Shown here: piece by piece, positions 48,101 to 60,453 of the stretch
How positions within the stretch are numbered: position 1 is the stretch's first letter
Layout of the letters: each line of letters opens with the position of its first letter
Assembly (NCBI GenBank): GCA_015143295.1
Contig: CM026570.1
Coordinates: 3,248,047-3,312,046, forward strand
Origin: Tetracentron sinense
Taxonomy: Eukaryota; Streptophyta; Magnoliopsida; Trochodendrales; Trochodendraceae
Length of the DNA stretch: 64,000 nucleotides
Reading direction: 5' to 3'
Program-made: the position numbers and the translations under genes
Notes under the pieces: generated by a model
The model's input: only the letters and a program-made list of their open reading frames with translations
Databases searched by the model: none
What the model was told of the DNA's origin: nothing

Positions 48101-51100
48101 ATGTTCAACAAAAGATTAGTTCTTCACATACTCGGCATGAGTAGCAAATCACCAAGCATGGTGGGTCAATTATTCACTAGTTGGATTAACTGGTATTCAA
48201 TAGCTAACTGAATATTTAAATGCACATCCAATTTTAACGCAAAAACATAATCAGTGAACCAGGCAGTGTTTTAATTAAAAAGATTTGATACGTACCTAAC
48301 ACAACTAAAGCAGTGACAATTTGTTATTCAACTAGCCAAGTATGGTATGCTTATTATTCACGAATACAGTCAACAAAACTTCATAAATATCAAGGTATAA
48401 CGATATAAGGACATATCATAGTTGTCAAGGTGACCAGGCGATCAGACGACTTGAGGCGACAGACCCCATGGACGCCTGAGATGATAGCCTGAGGCACCCA
48501 AGGCATCGCCTTCTGAACTTTTCGTTGCAGAAATTCCCCTCAATATAAGATCTATGTATGATGCATTTTCTTCTATAAGATGCCCTACATTCATATATAA
48601 ATTACACAATTGTCAAGATACACTTTGATAGAACCATCGTTAGAGATGGTTCTAAGAATAATAAAGGAGGATTTCAAGTGTTGGAAAAAAATATACTAAA
48701 AATTAAGTCTACAATGAATGTTGGAAGGGGGGGAGGGAGAGGGATTGTGAGGGGTAAAAATAGATAGCCCAACAAGAAAGTGAGAGAGAGAGAGAGGATG
48801 GAGAATATAAGACTGGATAAAAAGTAAAAAAAATAGTCCGACAGTCAAATGTGACACTAAACAAGGGAGAAAGAAGAGGGGGGGGGGGGAGGGAGATGTC
48901 GTACCTCTCTCTTACTCTCATTTCTTCTTTTTCTCGATTACACTCAAGATAAGTAATAAAAATAATATTGATAAGCAAAATATATAACTATAAAGCCTGC
49001 AATTATTTAAATTATAAAAGACCCCTTTAAATATGAGTTAATAAGAGTTTTGGGGGTCCTACAAGGAATTTGGGGCATATAAGGGCTCTTAATTTGTTAT
49101 TGGGCCGCTTGAGTTAGCTGTAATTTAACAATCATGAAAAAAAAACAAATGGGGACTACATGGTCCACCCATAAACAGAGGGAGAGAGACAAATTGGTCC
49201 ACCCATTGAGAGAGATGACAAGTTAACATGAGATAAACATACTTGACACCGTTCGTTTCTTCTTTCTTCTTCTATCTGCAAACATTTTTTGTTGCATATA
49301 TAAATCCTAACATATTATATTGTAAAAGACATGAGAAGTATATAAAATAACATATTTTTTTGTTTACAGAACAATCATATTCAAATAAAATAATTTGTAT
49401 TCCTTAAACAATAATAATATTACATATATAAGATTTTTAATAATGACCGCCTCAGGCAGCCGGTCGCCTGAGCCCAGCAGAGCGCCTAGTTGCCTAGGCG
49501 ACACCTTTAACAACTATGGGACATATTTAAAGAGGGATACTCCAGTAGATTGGATAGCCGCGTTGGATATCTCTTATGCATATGTGGGGAACTAGGGATT
49601 CTACTCATTAATTTCACAAAATGAAGTACCCGCATAAAGGGTTAGTGTTTGCTCATTTTGTTACTTTTAGGTAGAAAGTTGTAAGTAGGGTAACAAGTTG
49701 GAAAGCTAGGTTTTTAAATTGTAAATCCTTGCATAGGATTCACTTCTTTTTTGGGGATTTTTAGGTTTTGACTACCACCTAGACATTAGTCCCTGCACTT
49801 TAGTAACTCCCTCCACAGTTGACATAGATGTTTATCTAACTCTTTTTTCTTTAGGTAACGGAGGGTGTCCCAACCCTGACAAGGGCTAGTCCCTTGTCCC
49901 TTCAGTTTCACACGTGTTTATGTTACTTACCTATATACTGAAAAATATTATACTACTACGTGATTCGGATACTTATAATTGTATTTTAAGCAGAATTTTA
50001 TATCAACACACATAGGCATGTTGGAGTACCGAGTCTCTATAAGTGTCCAAGTCCAAGTTCTATAGGTTGTTGCCAGAGTCCATCTACAGTATGTTATGGT
50101 GTTTATGGATCCTCCAGTATTTCCACAACAAAACTCTACAGTCTCTATCTATTAATTGTATACAATTCCCACTATTAGACATCACTCCTAGCCTTCCACG
50201 ACTTTTAACATATTGTTTCATCATAACAAGTTCCAAGAAGCAAACTTTGTATATGTTGGTCCCTCCTTCAACAACAATTTTTTATCTTTAAAAATCCACA
50301 TAAATGCACTTATATTATTGAAGTAGCATCATTCAACAGGAAATGGTGAATCATTTCTTGGTGTTTTCATTTTTAATGTGAGGCAGAGGAACACATGCAA
50401 GAAAATCAAAAACCAGATTTCATGTCTGAGAGTACTCTGGTGAGGTGCACATAATCATTTTCCCTACATTTATCAAGTGCTTCCACTATTTTCTTTTGCA
50501 GGGAAGATTCTCGTACAAGGCCCTGTTCATTTAGCGGGAATTGGAGATCAGAATTCATAATTCCTGGTAATTGCCAATTTTTATGCTATTCTTTTGCTTC
50601 TCGTTTCTTGGGATTGAGGGAATTCAAATATATCACCAAAAATGGAGGGACTCGAAGACTCATGATGGAAGGAATTTTGTTTTATCCAGATCGTGCACTC
50701 AAGTCAAAAGAACAAAAATATTGCCAAATGATGAGACTTGCAAAACGAGGCACTTAAGAGTCTCGAGACTTGCAAAGTGCCGAGCTTTGTAAGTCTCAAA
50801 ATGGACCCAAGTGGTAATGATAGTAGGGAAAATCCTTCCAACAAAACTAATGACATCAAGATCAATGATTACATACTCAAGCAAATATGGTTCCCTAGCA
50901 CACCCAATACCAATGAAATCTTCTCACGTGTTTCCAATAAACCCTAGAAAAACCTAAGTTTCCAAATGTATAATCCAGTATTGTTGAAGATTTAGCAATA
51001 ACTAAACTGAAATGGAAAAAAAAAATCCCAACTTTACGAAAGATAAACTGTTTTCTTCGAATTATTAAATAGTTACTAGTGTCAAGTACAGATCCATCAA

Positions 51101-51334
51101 AACTAATAAAAAAATCCAAAAAAAAAAAAAAAAAAAACAGATAGAGATTGTTGTGTAAGAAGAAAGCAAGATCTAACCAGTGCAGATCCAATCACCGATA
51201 CGATGGAGCCCATTTGGAATCGGCAGGAGTTTTGGTGTTGACAAGAAGCCGAGGCTGCTTACATCTATTACAGAACGAACTGAATGCGTAATTCCGATTC
51301 CTGCATCCCAATCGCCTTCTCTCCCTTCCCCCAT
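45117..51334 (-). pseudogene. RanBP2-type zinc-finger protein gene, apparently disrupted
   Basis: Exons found on the minus strand: 51334-51178 (MGEGREGDWDAG to HRIGDWICT), 47768-47387, 47254-47176 (CKKCNASLPLSTPFSVV), 45751-45576 (QQQSFQGFEQM to PTLLGKG) and 45197-45117 (AKQWRDGDWMCTNCNNHNFA). Three RanBP2 fingers are visible (C-x2-C-x3-N-x6-C-x2-C), typical of plant RNA-binding or protein-binding NZF proteins. Two defects stand out. Finger 1 reads SREKCGQPK, where the fourth Cys should follow, so a ligand is lost by an in-frame deletion. A one-base loss near 47486-47490 puts finger 2 (GWRDGDWICNCGFHNYSS) out of frame with the preceding SSWPLGASNNA. Splice sites are otherwise good. An exon between 47176 and 45751 and the final exon were not located. 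It may be a decaying gene or carry an assembly error. The start is the first ATG before an acidic leader. Confidence 0.72.
48417..49518. mobile_element. hAT-type non-autonomous element, 1.1 kb
   Basis: Ends CATAGTTGTCAAGGTG and CACCTTTAACAACTATG are inverted repeats, flanked by a perfect 8-bp duplication GGACATAT (48409-48416 and 49519-49526). Subterminal GCGCCTAG/CAGGCGA motifs are clustered at both ends. No transposase. It lies in intron 1 of the RanBP2-type gene. Confidence 0.88.
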
Positions 51335-51879
51335 TTTTTTTTTCTTTCTGTAACCCCCTCTAAGAAAAAAGCTTGTGATAAAAGTGGCTTTTTTCTCTTC
51401 AAGCTTCAGATTCTTAAGTCTTAAACTCTTAATAAGAGAGAGTGGGACTTGGAAGAGAGCTTCGATGAGGATACTGATTACTTTGCACGTACCAAGTGCT
51501 CAAATAGGCCTCGGATTGTCTCTGGCGAAGCCAGAAAGAGCTATAGCGTTCCGTACATTATTTGACAGTTGGCGTAAAAATGGGGAGAAGTCATTCCATT
51601 TTCTCCCCTTGATTTTGACTTCTCTCCCTTGATATCTCTCACCTTTATTCTCGTATACTTATCGCCACATGGCTTATTATGGGTAGAGTAGTCAAAATCA
51701 TGAGCCCGATGATTTTGACTTCTCCACCACTTGACCCTAATCTATGGAACCCAGAGACGATCCAAGGCCGCTCAAATATTGCCAATCTGCGACCTATTTA
51801 TTAAGAGAAGTCATGAATCGCGTTACGGCGTTAGGCAAGAAGAGCACCTCTCGCACGTGCGTAAAGAATAATAGTTTGG

Positions 51880-52302
51880 GGTGGCAATGGGCCGAGTTTG
51901 GGCTATAAATTTTGGTATTTTTGAGTAAGCCTGGCCTGACACATTTATAAGAGGTTTTGAATCAGGGGTGTCAACTAGGTTCGGGCCGGCCCTGTTAGGC
52001 CCGTTTAATAAAGGGACGAGCTGGACCAGCCTACTTATTAATCGGCTGGGCCTGGTCAGCCTATCTAAAAAAATATCGTGCACTTTTTTGCCTATAAAAT
52101 AAAGGTTAATTGGGTTGGGTTAGTTGGGCTAAGCACGTTTAGAAGCCTACCGATGTGGGTCACGGACTTTAGACTCTAAGCACAACCCCAACCCAATTAA
52201 TACTTGGGCCGAGCCAGGCAGACCTATGGCGGGCCAGCTCGGCCCATTGACTCCCCTAGTTTTGAAGCGAAGCCTGAACTCGGTCCAATTGACACCCTAA
52301 AG
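51880..52302. mobile_element. Outer hAT-like MITE carrying a nested copy
   Basis: GGGGTGGCAATGGGCCGAGT and ACTCGGTCCAATTGACACCC are the inverted ends. A related, better-preserved element is inserted inside. Confidence 0.6.
51962..52258. mobile_element. Nested hAT-type MITE
   Basis: Ends TCAGGGGTGTCAA and TTGACTCCCCTA, flanked by a perfect 8-bp duplication GTTTTGAA (51954-51961, 52259-52266). The interior carries GGGCCGGCCC-type motifs. Confidence 0.78.
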
Positions 52303-53009
52303 AACAGACTGATAGATGGGTACCCAAAAAAAGATGAGAGTATGGAAAAGAGAACGTGAAAAATGGAGAGTACGGAAAAGAATTAGTCTAGGGATACTCC
52401 CACAGTGTACTCCCAAATATGCCTCCAAATCCTAATTGTTTATCTCAATTATTAAACGGTTATGATTAGAGCTGATGTGGTATTAGAGAACAAAAAATAA
52501 GTCAACTCAAATCCTGACCCTTAACAATTGATTATAAACTATTAGGATTAGTGAGTATATTTTGGAGTACCCATAAACCAACTCGGTGGAAAAAGAGAGA
52601 AGGATGTGTTGATTTTTGGGTGAGAGTAGGGCTAGCATGGTTCAAAAAGAAATACTAATGCCATCATGGTCATAGGATATCAAGACTGTTCCAGTTTAAA
52701 ATAAATTGATTCCAGCATATTATATATATATTGAGTTATAAATTCAAGTAGAGTCATATTAGCCCTACTCTCAAGCATTCTTTAGTCAACCAAAAAACAA
52801 CATCAATACTTGCTTTCAATCAAAAACTAACACATGCCCTTGCTTTAACAAGTGTTGGTTTTGGCCTACTATAAAGATTGTCTTAGAGTAAGGCTAGCAT
52901 ACCTCATTCAAGTAACAATACTTGAATTAATAGAATTATGATTTATCCAAATAATTTGATTGAATAAAATAAATTTATTCAATTAAAATAACTTAAAAAA
53001 TATTTTTTT
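52303..53009. other. Intergenic, no gene seen
   Basis: AT-rich sequence without a supported feature. Confidence 0.4.
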
Positions 53010-53160
53010 TAGTAGGTCCTAATCATTTATCTAACTATGTTAGAAGTTTGGGGGTTAGCACTCATGGTGGGCGCTCAACCATCACACAAGGCTTGAACTC
53101 AAGTCACACCTCCCCCAAAAGGAGACACACAACCAATAGGATAAGCCCATGGTGTAAAAA
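53010..53160 (-). repeat. SINE family B, copy 2
   Basis: Minus strand: ATGGGCTTATCCTATTGGTT (A-box region), CTTGAGTTCAAGCC (B box), CCACCATGAGTGCTAACCCC and CATAGTTAGATAAATGATTA, then A-rich. Same order as the copy at 19.1 kb. Confidence 0.7.
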
Positions 53161-53288
53161 ACGATAAATATGTAAGAAGGTATCTAAGGGTCTCGTGATT
53201 TGTTTTATGCCATAAGACATGTCTTCATGGAAAAAATTGGTGTCAAGTTTCAACTGTCAAAATATCATTTCTCTAGGGAGAAACAGAG

Positions 53289-53453
53289 CTTGCCCCATGG
53301 GTAGTGTGTGCTATAACCACTCATTTGGTCTGGTTTCCATTCCCAGAGAGGTTGTGAGTCTTGTAATCTCTACCCACCCCTAATTTAGAACAGATACTAA
53401 CCTACTAACTGACAGGGTGGCGGCCTAACTGCATATCAGTTAGCCAAAAAAAA
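53289..53453 (+). repeat. SINE family A, copy 3
   Basis: GCCCCATGGGTAGTGTGTGC, GGTTTCCATTCCCAGAG, AGAACAGATACTAACC and GTGGCGGCCTAACTGC, then an A tail; close to the copy at 583-747. Confidence 0.7.
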
Positions 53454-53707
53454 GTAGGCATTTCTCCGGGGAAAAACACATACTAGGTTGGTAGGAACAT
53501 TGTTATCAAAACTCTGTTTGACTTATTTTGTTTTTGGAAAAAAATCACGCGTTTTAATATAAAACGATTTAAAACTTTGTTTAGAAATTTATTCCAAAAA
53601 CTAAGAACTTATTTATATAAGCGGGATTGAATTGTCTTCATATAATCAGGCTCTGTGCCTATTGTTGTTTAACACTCATTTTTTTATTGGGACGTATTCT
53701 TCTCCGA

Positions 53708-54270
53708 TTGTAACCGGTTTTGCCAAAACCGGTTACACTCCTGAGGTAGCCACATATCTCTTTTGATACATCTTAGCAGTGGTTAAGATTCAGTCACCCC
53801 TAGGGTTCACCCCCTATCTTTGGTTTTTTTCTAAAAATAATACAAATTTTTTTTAAGGAAAATAGTCACCTCCTCAGACCGAGGAGGTGAGTTACCGTCT
53901 CGTCCTTCCTTTTTGGGTCCATGTGTCCCTTTTTACTTCCATTAACTGTGGTTAAGATTCAGTCACCCCTACGGTTCACATATCTACCCTTGGTTTTTAG
54001 AAAAAATATTTAAAAAAAAATTAACCACAAGAGGTGGTTAATTTTTTAACCATAGTTCAAAGGGTTTGTGAGAGCGAGGAGGGATAATCCTCTCCTCGGC
54101 ACGAGGAGGTGACTATTGCTCTTTTTTTTAATATTTTTTTCTAAAAATCAAAGATAGGTCGGTGAACCCTATGGATATGTGAATCTTAACCATAGTTAAG
54201 GAGGGTAAAAAACGGACACGTATTGAGCACAGGGGTGTAACCGGTTTTGCCAAAAACCGGTTACAACTTG
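53708..54270. mobile_element. Nested foldback MITE with palindromic ends
   Basis: Both ends carry their own palindrome (GTAACCGGTTTTGCC and its partner AAACCGGTTAC at left, the same at right). Between them, one arm (CAGTCACCCCTAGGGTTCAC) pairs with TGAACCCTATGGATATGTGA, and inside lies a second pair of arms with CACCTCCTC/GAGGAGGTG termini. This looks like one element inside another of the same family as at 5.3 kb. Confidence 0.65.
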
Positions 54271-55125
54271 AGATGATTACGAGTCTTTTTATTTTGATGG
54301 TTGCTTTTGAGACACTTGATCGGTGACGAGAGTAGAAAAGGGTCGAGAGTAGGTCTAGCTTTCCTTTTTCTCTTACACGTAATTACAGAATTATAACGAT
54401 ACAGGTCGTTAGTAAGGAAAAAAAGGTTCATCAGCTTATTCAATTAATGGTCAGGATGATTCATATCAAGTTGGGCCCCGTAAATTGACGGCAGAAATAG
54501 AATTATGAAAATTTGACGTAGTCAACGATTTGTTACTTTCATGCACAAAGCTCGTGATTATCGCAAAAACCCGGCATATCTTGTCCGTTTAAGCAACCAT
54601 TTCCTCAAATTATGCAAAAAGAGTAAGGGTATTTTTGTCTTATAAAACGAAAATACCGGAAAGACCAGATTTCTTCCCTCGCGTCGTGGTTTCATATGGT
54701 GTCGGTGTCCTGTTCTATTTAGAACCATTCACAGAATCTCTGTTTTGCTCGACGCGAATCTGCCGAATTTGTCCCAGATCCAGATTTTCCATTCTCTGTT
54801 TAGGGTTTTCTCAATCAATTCAGAAACCCTAGAAGGTCTGCTTTTAGCTGCATTTCTCTCTGATTTTCTTGAATTGCAGAGAGATCGGTTTTGTCGCGAT
54901 AGAAACCTAGAAAGTTGAAACCATCATCGTTTTGCTTCCGAGAACTACATTTTTTGTTGAAATATTTCTCAATGCGAGCTATTTTAATTGATCTAAGCCC
55001 TAGAAATCCGTTTATTATTTGGTTGCAGAAATCTTGCTCGATGCGCGCAGGTTCAGAGAGATCAAAACCCTAGAAGAAACTCGTTTCTTGCTTGGTTGTT
55101 GGAATATCGAACTCGTGGAGATCGA
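54271..55125 (+). other. Upstream region and 5' leader of the GH9 gene
   Basis: Likely promoter and 5' UTR of the endoglucanase. CT- and TTTCTC-rich from about 54.65 kb, with no clear TATA box. A 5' UTR intron is possible but unresolved. Confidence 0.35.
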
Positions 55126-58100
55126 ATGGGGGCTGGACCGGCCGGTTCGAAGTCGAAGGGCTGGTGCTGGTGGTTGATTTTAATAGTGATTGCGGCCGTC
55201 GCTGTCACAGCCGCTGTAATCACTATTCGAAAGAAATCTCATCACTCGGAGGCGGCTCCTGTTCCAGGTCCTCCAGGCGCCATTGCCAAGAAATACGCTG
55301 ATGCTCTCAAAATCGGTCTGCAATTCTTCGATGTACAAAAATGTACAATTTTTCTTCCCATTATCAAATTTGTTATGTACAGTAATGTTAGATATTAGAA
55401 TTACCTCACGTTGCAATGTAACATCCGTACATCCAGATCTAGTATGTTTTCATGGTTAATCTATGGTTGGTTTTATCTTTGTGTACTGATATGACTAGAA
55501 TTTGATCTGTTTCTGCAATAAATTTCTTAATGGACATGTAGTTTTGGAGTTGGAGGTATTTGGGTAATAATTATATGCTGGAAAGGAGCTTTGATTGATC
55601 AGAACCTTATATTTGACTTTTTTTTTAAAATTTTATCGGTAAACAGTATTATTATCAATTTATTGATAAAATGCTTTATGGAATCTCTCTCTTGACATTT
55701 AGTTTAGTTATGATGATTTGTACTGTGTTATTCCTCTTTTTGTATTGTCTTCTTAGTTTTGAACTGAAGTGAAAATGTTACTTTGTTCTTGCAGCTGGTA
55801 AGCTGGTAAATAACAAGATTTCTTGGAGAGGAGATTCAGCTTTACAAGATGGAAGTGAAGAGGATTTGGATTTATCGAAAGGAATGTATGATGCGGGGGA
55901 TCACATTAAGTTCGGTTTCCCGATGGCTTTCACTGCTACAGTATTGTCATGGGCCATTCTTGAATATGGAGATCAAATGAATGCAGTGAAGCAGCTGGGA
56001 CCTGCTCAAGACTCACTGAAATGGATCACAGATTATCTTATCAATGCCCATCCATCTGAGAATGTGCTCTATATTCAGGTTACTTAAATATTTACTTCTT
56101 ATTGTTGTTGTTTTGGAGAACATGGTGGTCTTCTGCGTCAATTACTTTTGCAAACTGCAAACAGTTCTGTGGTTCCTGCAATGGTTTGGGGAACTAAATT
56201 GTTATTTCATAGTATTTCGACACTTGAAAGATATTTGTGATACTCAAGGTTTTAGGTTTTGGCGGAATTTTGAAAATCAGAACTGGCTAAGTCTTATACC
56301 GAATTTATGACAAAAAAAAAAAAACAAAAGGTCACGATTTCATTTCGGTTTCGGCCATGTCCAGAACGAAAGCTGTAACCAAGATTTAAACTTTGACTAT
56401 GCTTGCATTGTGTTGTATCTGAAGATCCCTGGGGAAAACCACATCCCTTGTTTAATCTCTTTTCTCATAGTGTGGATGTCCTGAAGTGAGGAATACTTAG
56501 GCCATGATGTTTATTTTTTGCCTCCTTCTGGACGTGTCTATGCTTTAGACTCAAAAGTACATGCTGAGGATTGATTCCCACAATTTGATGGGTCAATTTT
56601 AGGTGATCTGTTCGGCCAAAAAATCGATCCATTCAAATTATTGTACAGGAAGAATAGCCCCTGAAGTGTTGTATGTGACAGGTTGGTGACCCTGACATGG
56701 ACCACAAATGTTGGGAAAGACCTGAAGCCATGACCGAGAAAAGGCCTCTCACCCAAGTGAACACATCATCTCCAGGAACAGAGGTCGCAGCAGAAACTGC
56801 AGCAGCTATGGCATCAGCATCTCTGGTGTTCAAGACAATCAACCCCACATATTCAAAATCGCTTCTTAAGCATGCCCAACAACTATTCACTTTCGCAGAT
56901 ACTTATAGAGGCTCTTACAGTGTCAGCATCCCCCAAGTCCAAACGTACTACAACTCTACAGGATATGAAGATGAACTATTGTGGGCAGCTACCTGGCTCT
57001 ACCATGCAACCGGGGACCAGTCATACCTCAAATATGTAACTGTACAAAATGGAAAAGCCTTTGCTAGGTGGGGAAGCCCAACATGGTTTAGTTGGGATAA
57101 CAAGCTTGCAGGAACTCAGGTAAGAAGAGGCAGAACTTTATCTTCTATTATATCGTGTGTTGAATTACTTTTTATTTGTATCTATGTTGAGGTTCCCCTC
57201 AGATCAAGAATATATTTTCTTTCCATATTTGTCAAACAGGTTCTCTTAAAGCACCAAAGAACAATAGAATATTCATGTCACAGTTTCTCCATTTTATGTT
57301 ATTTTATATTTTCTGTAGGTAAGCTAGGGTTTGGCAAGAGACATACTGGCTATAATTAGTATATACATATTAATTTGCATCCTCCTGTATGGTAGGCTTT
57401 AAACTAGGGAAATCAGAAGGATATAAAATACTTCTCCAGTTAAAATAAGAAAAGAAACAGCTGCTCTACTTATTTATTTCCATAAGCAAGTAATTTTCAT
57501 GCTAATGAAATCCCCAAAACAATGATTGATTTCTTGCAATGACCTCAGAATTTTTCATGGAATGCCAATCTTGCCATTTAAGCCGAGTCTATTCTGACTG
57601 ATTCCTTTTACTTATACTTTGTGATTTAAATCTCTCTTGCAATTATGATAGTACAAGATAACTTTGTCATATGGTTTCTGAAATTGGGATTCAGGGTATT
57701 CTCAGAAAATAATCAAATCACCATGTTTATTAAATCTGAAATCATTTATCGTGAAGCACGACATAAAAGGGGAAAAGCATTGTCCTGATTTCCAATTCAT
57801 TAATTTATATTGGAGAAATATGGAATCTTTTGTGCAATATTATTTTACAAAACTCCCCCAATTTACTCGCTGGCCATGAAATTCTCCTTGGAGAAATGCG
57901 GGAAGCTTTAATGGGATTTCTTTGGAAATTTCAACAATGTTACTGATCAAAACAAAAGAGAATACCATCAACATTCCAACTAACAGCTGCTCTTGGCCTA
58001 TCATATCGATGTTGGAGATGCTCAAGAATCGCAATATGTTAAAGAGTGGCTTATTTTCTGTTACTTTAAATTCCTTACTGAGTTTTCCGTTACAGTAAAT

Positions 58101-60453
58101 GGATGTCAGATTTTACTATATATGCTAATATTTTAACTACTTTGGAGCAGGTTCTATTATCCAGGGTAAGCTTCTTTAGTGCAAAAGAGGCCTCAAATGA
58201 AGAGAACCTTGGTCTCCAGATGTACAGAAAAACAGCTGGGTCCGTTATGTGTGGTCTTCTACCTGATTCACCAACAGCCACATCTAGCAGAACAGACAGT
58301 AATTTTCTTTTCTGATGCTATTTAAATGGACAAACGTGCATTTCTTGCTTCATACTATTTCGTGCTTAATGGGCTTCCTACAATAAGTATTTGTTCTTGC
58401 TCCAGTTGAAACAGCCATCCCTGCCTCCCTGGAGCAAGTCCCATCTTCCCATTAAGTATTTTTTTCCTCTCTGATTAGGAGTGAGACACAACGACATCTT
58501 TTATTGCTTGAATAAATCGAGTAATCGACGATGCTCCCTCTTCCCATGCAATATACATGCATTATAAAATTGCAGATCCAGACTCTTCAATCAGCGGGTC
58601 AACTATGAGATGGCAGCATAGCTAAGAATGATAAGACAAAGTGGAAATTTCTAGCAGCCAAAATGTATGGACTTTTTCCTCAAGCTTCAGACATATCTAG
58701 CCATCAAACTTTGATGGTTAGATTTTCTAGCCAGTCTCTAATTAATCCCAACTTCGAGCTGTGCCTATAAAAAAGCTGGTACTCTAATAAAACAGTTTGT
58801 GTCAATTATAAGGTGGACCATGCGTATGTTATGGGGTGTAAGGAATATCATAATCTGCAGAACTTCTTGAACGGAAGCTCCTCTCCTGGTTAGAAACTGA
58901 AATGTCCAATGTCCTTGGCATCTTGGTGCCACCCAAAAACATGGACCCACATGCGATCAGGCACTTGGAAGAGGAGTTAAGTGGGTAGTTGTCTTGGGTA
59001 ATTAGTTCCTTCAGAAAATGAGGTGGTGGTATGGGAAGGATGTGTCTTTGGTTTCCTATGTTTGACTAAGAGTTGAGTCTTCCCCAATTATCTATTACTT
59101 TTTTTTCGATTATAATTATTTGGACTTATATCATCATCAATTAAAGGGTTTTCAAGTACCTAAAGTCTCCATTATTCCTTCTCCCCTCTTCAATTTTGGG
59201 CTTCATCACATCTCCATGCCTTAACTTTAATAGTTTGTCTATGCAGATGGTCTTATATGGGTAAGCGAATGGAACTCTCTGCAGCATCCTGTAGCTTCTG
59301 CGTTCCTAGCCGTTCTTTACAGTGATTACATGCTTACATCCCGAACATCAACCCTATATTGCGATGGAAGTTCATACACGCCAGCAGACCTTCGCAAGTT
59401 TGCCATTTCACAGGTACATTGTCCATTGCCTATGAGATACACATGACAAGCGGGGGATTTGGACCATGGTTTTAAAAAACGCCGAAACCGTTACCCAATA
59501 CCGTTACGCTACGTATAGGTACCGTAACATTTTCCGACATATTTTTTCACTAAAAAATATTGTTTTTTTCACTAAAAATATCGTTTTTTTCACTAAAAAT
59601 ATCGTTTTCGAAGTAATCTGGGCCTAATACTTATTCCTTACATCTTTTTTATTTTTTTTCTATTAATTGTGATTTTTTTAAGCAAAAAAAGAAGCTGTAA
59701 AGGCCGTAAATGCCGAAACCGTACCGTAACGGTGTACCGTAACAGTTTCGGCCGTGTCTGTTACGGTGTCCGAAACCGTTTTTTTGAACTATGGTTTGGA
59801 CCCTTCATTTGTTGGGTCCTAGCAGGATATCTCCAACTCAAAGGATATACCTTACTGGATTATTGCAACCATCTATCACACTTTCTAGGACAACCAAAAA
59901 CTACTTATATGGCTCATTCCACCAAAAATCGGAAAATCGGACTGTATTCATTGTCCTATTGGGTGGAAATCTGACCTCAGATTTCATGGTCCTGAATCCA
60001 TTATATATAAGTATTTCTGGGGAAATATTTATGGCATGCCGAGTTTTTTTGTTGTTTTTTTTTTCCTTTTCCTTCGCTACTTTGTGACCTCGTCTCCTAA
60101 CCAGGAACAAAATTTTCCAGGCTGATTATGTCTTAGGTAACAATCCGATGAAGATGAGCTATCTTGTCGGGTCCGGGAGTAACTACCCTCAGTATGTACA
60201 CCACAGGGGAGCTTCAATTCCTGCTGATGCAGACACTGGCTGCAGCGACGGGTTCAAGTGGCTTAACTCTACCGAACCCAATCCAAACATAGCGGTTGGA
60301 GCACTCGTAGGTGGCCCCTTCTTAAACGATACCTATATAGATTCACGAAACAACTCCATGCAAGGGGAACCAAGCACTTACAACAGTGCCCTTATTGTCA
60401 GCCTCCTCTCGAGCTTGGTCACCACCTCGTCAGTAGTACAGTCTTTTGCATAA
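55126..60453 (+). CDS. Membrane-anchored GH9 endo-beta-1,4-glucanase (Endoglucanase 10-like)
   Basis: Glycoside hydrolase family 9 cellulase acting on non-crystalline glucan during wall growth. Six GT-AG exons (55126-55342, 55795-56078, 56682-57119, 58151-58298, 59247-59413, 60121-60453) join to 528 residues. The N terminus SKSKGWCWWLILIVIAAVA is a signal-anchor, then PGPPGAIAKKYADALKIG. The catalytic block KGMYDAGDHIKFGFPMAFT holds the DAGDH acid pair. Then come HKCWERPEAMTEKRP, PGTEVAAETAAAMASASLVF and NSTGYEDELLWAA. The last exon has YPQYVHHRGASIP and the C-terminal signature GGPFLNDTYIDSRNN with the D and E of MQGEPSTYN. No carbohydrate-binding module follows. Structure and length match plant class B GH9 proteins such as Arabidopsis At1g75680. 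The intron from 59414 to 60120 carries a MITE. Confidence 0.94.
59466..59794. mobile_element. MITE in an intron of the GH9 gene
   Basis: Ends ATGGTTTTAAAAAACGCC and GTTTTTTTGAACTATGG are inverted repeats. TTTGGACC flanks both sides (59458-59465, 59795-59802). The interior repeats CCGAAACCGTTAC/GTAACGGT. Eight-base duplication suggests hAT or Mutator type. Confidence 0.78.
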
